Source of the DNA: Puniceicoccales bacterium
GTDB taxonomy: Bacteria > Verrucomicrobiota > Verrucomicrobiia > Opitutales > JAIRKQ01
DNA: 7,184 nt
Direction: 5' to 3'
Assembly: GCA_031279395.1 (NCBI GenBank)
Contig: JAITIO010000052.1
Coordinates: 1-7,184, forward strand
Under the pieces are notes generated by a model. That model was given only the letters and a program-made list of their open reading frames with translations. It was not told where the DNA came from and made no database searches. Position numbers and translations under genes: made by a program. Shown here in pieces: positions 1 through 7,184 of this stretch. The number at the start of each line of letters is the position of its first letter. Position 1 is the stretch's first letter.

Positions 1-931
1 GCTAATTCACAAATTGGCGAGCAATGGGTTTGCCTATATGCTACTGAGTTTGGACGAAAATTCAAAGGATGGCATAGCATTTCCCAGACAGGACTCACTT
101 TCAGAAAAAGTAATAAAAAATGTCTCATTTGGGGAACAATTACAAAGTGATTTCCAAGAAATTTGTGGGTTTTTAAGTGACAACGCCCAAGGAAAGATTG
201 CTCAATCAAAATATGCCAAACGGTTCCCATTTTTAGAACACTGCCATCTACCTACCAATGGGAATTTTGTGCAAAAGGCAGAAGCTATGTTTTCATGGTT
301 ACAAACTTCAGGCAATGTCAACATTTTTGATAATCTTGAGATGCAAAGAATGTTTTGCAAATTGCTGTGTGGAGATGCGAATAACCCCCAAGCGTTGGTT
401 GGAGCCCTAAAAGATAGGGCAACGCGTGAACAATTTGTGCACATCGTAAACCAATTTTTTAAAACAGCCATTGAAGACTTGCCAAGTCCGGTCAAAACGG
501 AGGCAGACATGCAAAAGTATAAATTTTATGCATCGCTCCATATTCAACTGAACGAGACGATAAAAAAAGCCGGAGGACCCGAGCTCGAAAAGGGCGTTTT
601 TGACAAACAAATTTCGCCAGATAGCACAGTAAACGAAGGACTAAATTTTGCCTGTGTTTTATGCAAAAAAATGATCAATGTAGAGAAATTAACAGCCGAT
701 GAAATACTAAAATGTACAGACCAAAAGATGATGATTTGGCCAGAAATGGCAGGGGCAAACGATACGCTTCTTGAGCGAGATCCAGAAGATTCTTCAGGAA
801 TAAAGAACATGTTTGAAAAAGCCACATTGGAAGTTTTGAGAAATTTCATAATTGACCAAGTGAACAAATTAGAGGAAAACGATTTTCAAGAAATTGGGCG
901 GGAATATTCAAAACAACCGAGATACGAAGAT
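1..931 (+). other. Mainly helical N-terminal region of the giant protein
   Basis: Residues 1-310 look predominantly alpha-helical by eye, with amphipathic stretches around 85-160 and 275-300. I do not recognise a named domain. One CxxC pair (CVLC, about 219-222) occurs, but no partner CxxC or His pair is close enough to argue for a zinc site. As the protein begins upstream of the window, this is probably an internal part of a longer N-terminal section. Confidence 0.4.
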
Positions 932-3900
932 CACCAAGTGACGGTTGACGTTGATAGTAAACTTATAACAATCAAGGATAGGGATAACAAAACCAAAGTC
1001 TGTATCGATCTTAACAATTTTGTATGCCTGATCGACGGGAAATATCCGGAGGAATATGTAAAGGAAAAGAAGGAGGAACATCTCATATTGGCCAAACTTG
1101 GCATTGACGGCACCAATATCCATTCCAGGGTAAAAGTAGATGATAACATCAGCACCGTGGATGGAAAAATAATCATAGATAATCGTACCAACAAAGTGAC
1201 AATGGATGATAAAGTTTTAGTAACACCCAAACCACTTCCTCCTAATGAAAACTCAACAGTAATAGATTTAATACTTTCTCGCTTTTTGCCATTTGCCGAA
1301 GAAACAGATACAGTATGTAAAAAAATCTATTTCTATGATCCAATGTCCCTGAATGAATCAGTATTTGTACTGGAAGACGGAAAATTACATACTTCAAATA
1401 GCGAATATGAGTATAAATTTCCCCTAATAAAAGTGTGTCGCGGAAGCCCTGATGCTTTCTGTAATCCACTCTTGCAAAGTCTTTCTTGTAATGGTGAAAC
1501 TAAGACTAACGTCTTTGAGACAACCGATGATTCTGGGAATGTTCTTTCCCTCATGATGCCCGATGTGCATTATAATAATCAGGTGCTACAATTCAACCGA
1601 GGAGAGGATAATGAACTACATCTGGCAAGCAATGAACAATATGTTTTATCAAAACATCCAGAGCCCAATCCGTTAGGTTTTAGCGGGTTAAATTATATTT
1701 GTTTACGGTCAAAGGAAAATCCGAGCGACTATAAGTTTATCCTAATAAACAATAAAAACCTTATCGATTCTTCGTCCATCGACAATAGGGTAAGACAAGA
1801 AATACCTATTCTTAGACAGGATGTTTTGGAAATTGGGTTTAATCCTATTACCGGCTTTGAACTATCTTCCAGCAACTATCAAGCAACGGGAATAATACTG
1901 GCTAGGAATTTATTTAATTTGAGTAAAAACGAATGTGCCCTAGATATTTTAAATAAGATAAATATGCGGGAGGTGGTTGCCGGGAGAAACAGTGCACTTT
2001 TATCACTTGTTTTTCGTCCGCTCATTACGGATACGTCAAAAGGGAGCGTGCTTAAAATAAAAAGCAATCAAACACTTGAACAAAACCTGGTCACTTTTAA
2101 AATTATAACTCTATTATTCGAATTGGATCCTTATAATTTTCGTAACCTTCTATTGGCTAAAGACGAAAATGGCACCATTAACACTGGAGATAGTTTCGAG
2201 CTAATTATGCAAATAAGTTCTCTGTACCAATCGTTTGTGGATGCTAAGGAAAATTCGATGATAGAGGTCAATATTTCCAAGGAAAATGAGTCGACTATTA
2301 TGGAAGAAATTATGAGAGCAATGTGGCTTGCAATGCCTCCCAATATACTAACATTGCTGCGTTGTATACCTGAAGGAGTAGTACTGAATCGATTCCTGGA
2401 ATATGGGTTATTGAAATTGTTTGAGCAAAATCATCAAGCAAGCACGCAAGAATTTGGAACTCAAACCGACGTGAAATATCTTACCAAAGTTAAGACGGAC
2501 GCAATAGATCACGAAATAATACATTATCAGCCGGGCGGAACACGCTCCTTTAAAAAAGCCAGTGAGTTTTCATCCGTATTTCCCACAAGAAAGACGGAGA
2601 TGGTGGCAAAGCTTAGGCGAGAAGCACGGGAGACAGCCCTGTTGCAATTATCATCCAGCATCGAGCGGAGGAAAATTTTCTTAGTCAAATGCTGCAGAAA
2701 AGATAATGATATCTACGCAGATACAGACTTAAGCGAGCAGCAGAAGAGAGATTACATAGCATTTAGAAAAGCGATGGACTTTCCTCAATTCACCGATGAT
2801 GTCATCATAAACAGTGTGCAAGAAGTGTTCATTTCTGAAATAGAAGGTTTTCTCAGCAATCAATCTACGGATCGTAAACATTCGAAAGCTTTAAACATAG
2901 AGTCTGTGGTTAGAAAATCAATTTTGGATGAAATACTGCAACCTGTCAAAGCACCGCAAATTGATGCCCAACATTCTATCAAAGGAACGGATTTATGTAC
3001 TAAATACAAAATTGACATCCTATTAGATGTTGTTCAGTGGGATGAAAGAGTAATCCAATCCAATGAAGCTTTGACCAAAAATGATAAGCAACTAATTTTA
3101 GCATTTAAGAAAAAACATGCAAACACGATCAACAATCCAGAATTTAAGGCAGGGCATGAATCAGAGTTGCTCGATTTAGCCAATGCAATTAGCGGCCAAA
3201 ATAGAGCATTTTCATCGAGTAATAGGAAAGAAATTACTCAATACAACAGTACGGCAGAAGAAGAATTGGGCAGGTACAACGAAGAAATGTCCCTGGCAGG
3301 ATCCCAAGACCTAAGAGCAAGGGCACTTGGTGAGTTGTATGAAATCAAAGCTGAAAGTTTTTTAAAAACCGAAGGTGAAGAAAAATCTTTAATAGAATCA
3401 ACGATTGATAGTATAGCTAACCAGATTGAAACGGCAAAAATAGAAGAGACTGAAAATAGCGAAAGATTAAAAGAAATATTTTCCAACTGCTCCAGAACGA
3501 TGGCTAGTTTGCGCCAAACGAAATTAGCCAAAACACCCAACTTGAATGATGCAATAAAAGCTTTGGTTTGTGCCCCATCTGATCCGGAAGGTGATTGGTC
3601 AAAATCCGTAAAAATTCTCCAGGATATCAATCCAGAATTTACAATTATAGATTGTAAAGAAATCGTTGATCTTGCCAGGCAACAGTTGCAAGCTTCCACG
3701 GCCATCAAATCCATGGAACAGCTGAAAACGGCCGTTGAAAATGTACGAGATAAGGGAAAAGCTCTCTTGGATGCAAATCAAGAATTTCCTACCCATGGGG
3801 CGACGGATCTTACCCCCGAACAAAAGGATTTTACCTCGGCAAAGGATCAACTGATCGCAGCATATGAAAGCGTAAGGACATATAATCCAAAAACTGAAAT

Positions 3901-6900
3901 GGAGGAGTTGGCCTTCGAGGGTACAGTAGGCTTTCGAGTAAGGGGAGCCCAAGCTAACATTGTTAAAAATGTAACGGCTGAACTTCAGGCAAACGAGGCC
4001 AACAATGAACAAACGGGTGTTACATTTCAACTTATGATGGGAGGCGGAAAAACGAGTGTTATTCTTTCCCAGCTGGCTCATATCATAAGCCAACAGCATA
4101 GGATACCACTGTTTGTTTGCCACCCATCCCAATATACTTCCATGTCGGGAAATCTAAGATTATTTCAAGAGAGTAGATACTCTCAGGAAGTTATCAGCAT
4201 CGGTGAAAGCAAATCGGATTTGCAAGATAGTAGCAAACTATTGGGAATATTGAGAAAGCTTAAACGAGCCAAGGATGGGGGAGGATGCCTGGTAATCCAA
4301 GCTCCGACCCTTAGAGCTATCAAGTTGGAATTCATAAGAACAAGCCGATTGGCAATAGAAAGTAAAGATCCTGCGGTTATGGTACGGGCGAAGCAGTTGG
4401 CAAATATACTATCAGAAATAAAAGAAAATTGTGTACAACTTTTAGATGAAATAGACCTGAATCTGGACATATCAAAGTCAGTAAATTTTCCTAGTGGAGC
4501 ACGGAAACCACTCGCTAGATCTCAGATCGATGTCATTGCATCGATGCTGGATCTTGTCACGCAAGAACCTGAGTTATATAAAGCATTTTGTGGTGATAAA
4601 TTTAGGGTTGAAAAAGATGGAAAGATACCTATTGACGTATTTAAGCAAAAAGTTGTCGATGGATGCTTTGATCAGATTCAAAAACTGGACAGTTCGATTA
4701 AAAAAGAAGATTTTCAAAAATTCATGCTTGGGACTGGAAAACCAAATGAGGATTTTGAGAAAGCTTGGAAAATGATAAAAAAAAAATATCCAGAGCAAGC
4801 GGAGAAAATTGCACTGCAAAACGGTATGCTGTCCATCGTAGATAGCGCTGCGAAAAATGAATATAATCGCCACTACGGTTTTAGGGAGGATGGGGCTGTC
4901 ATTCCATACCAGGGAGTAGGTACGCCTTCTTCCGGAGAATTTGGTAATGTTTATGAACAAGCGTACTATTTTTTTGCAGCTGTTTTGCACAATGGTATTC
5001 AGTTGTCCCAGATGACTTCGCTAGTTGAAAAGTACATTGATGGATCGATATCAGAATCATCGAAGGAACAACTTGAGTCTCTGTGGAACAGTAGCGACCT
5101 TGGAAAACTTAGCGACCTCAAGAGGATGTCCGATGCACAACGTAATGCAGCAATCCAGAAGACAACTGAACAATTAAATCAAAATAAAACCTCTCCATAT
5201 TTTATGTCGTTTGCAAAAATATTGGCCGCGAACGCAGTAAACTATAGTCCCCAATCGCTTGAAGGCGATGCGATATCGATGATAGACATAACCAAAACAT
5301 CCATTGGATGTACAGGCACTCCTTGGAATAGGCAAACATACCATTCCGCATTTCAGGGAGACAATAAGGCTATCTTAGAGCCGGGGACCGAAGGTAAAAT
5401 TATACAGAAGTGGCAAAAGGATTTCCGGACGAGAACTTCGAAAATATTAACCCCAGAAGCGGCAACGGTATCCAGCGTTCTAGAAGCACACAAAAAAGCC
5501 CACGTTGAAAATTCTGAAAATTTACGTGCTCTGGTAGACGCAGGAGGAATTTTCAAAGACAAAACAAATGAGGAAGTTGCCAGGGATATATTAAAGTATT
5601 ATAGAGATGATACGAATGTACAATCTGTGGTTTACTTGGGAAAGACGATGACGGGAGAAGAGTCTTTTTTTGTAATGCAACGAAGTGATCCTAGCCACCC
5701 GGTTCCGATTCCAAATACTAGCCCCCAAGAAATAGAAAAGGTCGTAGGGAGAGGTAATATCGGTAAAACATTTACATATTTTGACGAATTGAGATGTACG
5801 GGATGTGACATACCCTTGGATAAAAATGCCAGAGCCATATTAACCACAAACCCCGATACTACTCCGATCAGAACGGTATTGCAAGGTATCTTGCGTGCAA
5901 GGAAATTTCTGGATTCTCAAACGGTAGATCTCTGTGTTTTACAGGATTCAATGCCTTCCGATGTGAATGTGAATACTGATGAACCTGAGAAAATTATGGC
6001 AAAAATATGTTCCCGTTGCATAGAAAATCAATCGGCCATGTTGGCGAAACAAACATACAAGTCTTACAGAGCCCAAATATCCAATTGTTTAAAAAGTATA
6101 CTTTTCGAAAGATTGCATGAAAGTATTAGCAAACATGATGGGGGAAAAATATCAAAAAAAGAACAGAGAATACTGGACCTATGCAATAAATTTATATATT
6201 CTTCGTTCGAAGCAAATCCTTTGGAATTGTTTGGTGGATTTACTTCCGAGCAAAAAGCATATGATGCCTTACGAAACTATTACGAAAGTATCTTGGCAAA
6301 CATTGAGAAAGAAGATAAAAGCATAGCTAAGGAATTTCAGGACCGGGCCGAAAAAATATTAAACCAATCCGAAAAAGTTTTAAACTTCTCAGTCCAGGAA
6401 GGTGTGTTCGATGCAGGGACAGAAGTAGAAGCAGAGACGGAAACAGAGATGGAACAAGAGCGGGAACAAGAGCGGGTCACAGAGGATAGTAGCAAAGTTA
6501 CGGAAGAAACATCTTGGGATATTTTAAACGTGCGGGTTAGCACCGGTAACGATGTTCCTACTACAGCTGAAGCTTCGGTGGAAGTTAACCTCGAAGAAAG
6601 CGGTCAGGTAACGGATAATGCACCGCAGGCTCCAAAATCATTGGAAGAACGAACAAAGATGATGATAGATGACTTCCAATCAGTAGACTTTACGGAAGGA
6701 TCTACATTGAAATCCATATTGGAGAGTCAAGAAGATAATGGAAATACTACAGATTTAGTGGATCAAAGGTTGCAAGCAGTGGCAAAAAAGAATGGCGTTT
6801 CCGATAGAGAGCTGTTGCTTGTTTTAAATGAAAGTTATAATAATGAAGAGGGCAGAACAAAAGAAGCGCAATTGGATTTTTCAAAAAGAACCTTATTGAG

Positions 6901-7184
6901 TAAGTATGTCTCTTCATTGATTGACAAAACCAAAACTAGAATATTGGGAGAGGCTCCTACATTTGCTTCTTTGATTGCCATAGAAGGAACATCATTTCCT
7001 CGTATACTGTCTGTCAATGAATGTGTTGCAAGTAAAACCGATCAACTTATTTTTAAAGAAAATGTACAAATTACGGCTAACCTTGCAAACAACGCAGAAG
7101 GTGTCAAGTGGATGGATGATTCCCAGAGAAAAGATGCACAATTTGTGCTGGTTTATAAGACCGACGATGAAACATTTAAAACGT
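1..7184 (+). CDS. Giant DUF3638/DUF3645-type protein with SF2-helicase-like ATPase core, partial at both ends
   Basis: One reading frame, with codons beginning at base 2, is open for 2394 codons and has neither an initiator in a credible context nor a stop. The first in-frame ATG (bases 38-40) lacks a Shine-Dalgarno-like sequence and the frame is open upstream of it, so the start is outside the window. Sequence shows a P-loop (LMMGGGKTS, 1344-1352), Walker B (LLDEID, 1480-1485), TGTPW (1771-1775), a motif-V-like DELRCTGCD (1928-1936) and a motif-VI-like QGILRARK (1961-1968). Family knowledge: this order, the PY...P...EF block (about 1634-1647) and the Q/R pattern of motif VI match DUF3638 followed by DUF3645, found in giant proteins of fungi and environmental Chlamydiota. 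Inference: an NTPase of unknown substrate. I see no membrane-spanning segment, and no signal peptide can be judged without the N-terminus. Glu, Lys, Ser and Asn are abundant, so the protein is probably soluble. The family call is fairly sure; cellular role is not known. Confidence 0.93.
938..1870 (+). other. Beta-strand-rich region of the giant protein
   Basis: Residues 313-623 consist of many short alternating hydrophobic strands separated by Asp/Asn/Gly turns, for example VTVDVDSKLITIKD at 313-326 and KIIIDNRTNKVTMDD a little further on. Such a pattern suggests a beta-sandwich or propeller-like fold rather than a catalytic core. From memory, bacterial DUF3638 proteins have a strand-rich section well upstream of the P-loop; the equivalence here is inference. 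I recognise no enzyme motif. A role in binding a partner is possible but unsupported. Confidence 0.4.
1877..2035 (+). other. TPR-like helical segment
   Basis: Residues 626-678 begin with a Tyr-Gln-Ala-Thr helix followed by the pattern ARNLFNLSKNECALDIL, which has the small/large spacing of a tetratricopeptide-like helix pair (a first helix, a short turn, then xxALxxL). It lies at the join between the strand-rich region and the long helical region. Only one such unit is convincing, so a TPR array is not claimed. Further helices follow to about residue 850. Confidence 0.3.
3227..3529 (+). other. Charged helical, probable coiled-coil stretch
   Basis: Residues 1076-1176 are almost free of Pro and Gly and rich in Glu, Lys, Gln and Ser, with hydrophobic residues recurring about every 3-4 positions (for instance around ESTIDSIANQIETAKIEE). 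This suggests a long helix or a coiled coil placed between the N-terminal regions and the ATPase core. It may act as a spacer or an oligomerisation element. This was judged by eye, not from a coiled-coil calculation. Confidence 0.45.
3902..5326 (+). other. First RecA-like lobe: DUF3638 region with P-loop, Walker B and TGTP motif
   Basis: Residues 1301-1775 form the first half of the ATPase core. It opens with E..EELAFEG...FRVRGAQ (Gln1317), which resembles the E...R..Q block that precedes the P-loop in this family. Next are P-loop LMMGGGKTS (Lys1350, Thr1351), a strand-forming PLFVCHP (1369-1375; motif-Ia position), CLVIQAPTLRAIKLEF (from 1429; the family's 'PE/PT...L' block), Walker B LLDEIDLNLD (Asp1482, Glu1483) followed by NFPSG, then the family hallmark IPY...GTPSSGEFG (Glu1646, Phe1647) and the hydrophobic helix after it. 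It closes with IGCTGTPWN (1768-1776), equivalent to SF2 motif III. About 285 residues separate Walker B from TGTP, far more than in a typical helicase; such a large insert is usual for DUF3638. Key ATPase residues are intact. Confidence 0.85.
4777..4786 (+). repeat. A10 homopolymer inside the coding frame
   Basis: Ten consecutive A residues fall in the codons ATA-AAA-AAA-AAA (Ile and three Lys, ending at residue 1595), between Walker B and the TGTP motif. It is the longest homopolymer I see in the window; others reach about seven. The frame is open as read. Gain of one A would reach TAG at 4843-4845, and loss of one A would reach TAG at 4839-4841, so either slip would cut the protein within 60 bases. 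Confidence 0.9.
5618..5941 (+). other. Second RecA-like lobe: DUF3645-like region with motifs V and VI
   Basis: Residues 1873-1980 contain a motif-IV-like strand (VQSVVYLG, 1873-1880), then KTFTYFDELRCTGCDIPL (1922-1939), and TVLQGILRARKFLDSQTV (1958 onward). These line up with the family blocks that I recall as FDE.HTRGTDL and Q.CMRMRKLG..QSV. Asp1928, Glu1929, Gly1934, Asp1936, Gln1961, Arg1965 and Arg1967 are retained, so a candidate arginine finger is present. Motif V departs from the usual TRGTD (it reads CTGCD, with Cys1932 and Cys1935). Together with the first lobe this completes a two-lobe SF2-type motor core. Confidence 0.75.
5942..6409 (+). other. Helical region after the ATPase core
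   Basis: Residues 1981-2136 are helical and charged. The stretch around ENQSAMLAKQTYKSYRAQI follows motif VI at the distance where related giant proteins, from memory, have a conserved 'NQ...Y...Q' helix. No catalytic motif is recognised. A CxxC (CSRC, near residue 2007) has no obvious partner pair. Confidence 0.35.
6422..6475 (+). repeat. (Glu-X)9 low-complexity tract with an exact 12-bp tandem duplication
   Basis: Eighteen codons (residues 2141-2158) alternate strictly between Glu and another residue (V, A, T, T, M, Q, R, Q, R). At the DNA level, bases 6452-6463 and 6464-6475 are identical 12-mers (GAACAAGAGCGG, coding EQER twice). The reading frame is kept because the unit is a multiple of three. 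It lies in a Glu/Thr/Ser-rich, probably disordered linker (about 2137-2230) between the helical region after the motor and the C-terminal region. It probably arose by replication slippage. Confidence 0.85.
6476..7184 (+). other. Disordered linker and C-terminal region, cut by the window end
   Basis: Residues 2159 to about 2230 are rich in Glu, Thr, Ser, Asp, Pro and Val and look like a disordered linker. Residues from about 2235 onward become helical again, and from about 2332 (FPRILSVNEC) strand-like segments appear with hydrophobic alternation up to the last codon. From memory, bacterial family members have an 'I..S.N.....LF' block near their C-terminus, which this resembles; that match is weak. 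The stop codon is beyond base 7184. Confidence 0.4.

Noticed and set aside
38..40. In-frame ATG near the window start as the gene start
   Set aside because: No purine-rich ribosome binding site lies upstream and the frame is open through base 2, so it is most simply an internal Met.
656..667. CxxC pairs (CVLC near residue 219, CSRC near 2007) as zinc fingers
   Set aside because: No second Cys/His pair lies at a suitable distance in the linear sequence for either one, so a zinc site is not supported.
3599..4132. Minus-strand open frame of 177 codons, the longest antisense one
   Set aside because: It lies opposite the P-loop region of the giant gene; its translation is rich in Phe, Ile, Cys and Leu in no recognisable pattern, as expected for an antisense shadow. 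The other minus-strand frames were rejected on the same grounds.
4526..4545. Inverted repeat ATCGATG / CATCGAT with a 6-base loop
   Set aside because: A seven-base stem inside coding sequence, without a following T run, is expected by chance; not a terminator or operator.
4494..4775. Plus-strand open frame of 93 codons in another frame
   Set aside because: It is fully nested in the ATPase core coding sequence, shows no ribosome binding site that I can recognise and no domain. The same holds for the 69-codon frame at 6117-6326.
6921..6942. TTGACA followed by TAGAAT as a promoter
   Set aside because: The spacer is only 10 bases, too short for a sigma-70 type promoter, and the site is inside the open frame.

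Overview
The window is the interior of one very large protein-coding gene on the + strand. The frame whose codons start at base 2 is open without a stop from the first base to the last (2394 codons). Neither the true start nor the stop codon lies inside the window, so the gene is partial at both ends and the full protein exceeds about 2,400 residues. Residue numbers below count the codon at bases 2-4 as residue 1. No RNA gene, mobile element, CRISPR array, promoter or terminator is supported, and every other open frame is a short shadow of this one.

From start to end the protein shows: a mainly helical N-terminal part (about residues 1-310); a beta-strand-rich part (about 313-620); a short TPR-like helical segment (about 626-680) followed by more helices; a long helical, partly coiled-coil stretch (clearest at 1076-1176); and an SF2-helicase-like ATPase core (about 1300-1985). 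The core carries a P-loop (GGGKTS, K1350), a Walker B box (DEID, 1482-1485), a motif-III-like TGTP (1771-1774), a motif-V-like block (DELRCTGCD, 1928-1936) and a motif-VI-like block (QGILRARK, 1961-1968). After the core come a helical region, a strict (Glu-X)9 low-complexity tract (2141-2158), and a C-terminal region that is still running at the window end. The motif order and the surrounding conserved blocks match, from memory, the DUF3638/DUF3645 family of giant proteins, known from fungi, other eukaryotes and environmental (amoeba-associated) Chlamydiota.

Organism: the DNA is AT-leaning, with free use of ATA, AGA, AAA and TTA codons, has no introns and uses no in-frame TGA. A giant DUF3638-type gene in this setting best suggests an environmental chlamydia or a similar intracellular bacterium. 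An intron-poor protist cannot be excluded from this window alone.

Function: the motifs predict NTP binding and probably hydrolysis. The substrate (nucleic acid, protein or other) is unknown. There are no neighbouring genes in the window to give context.
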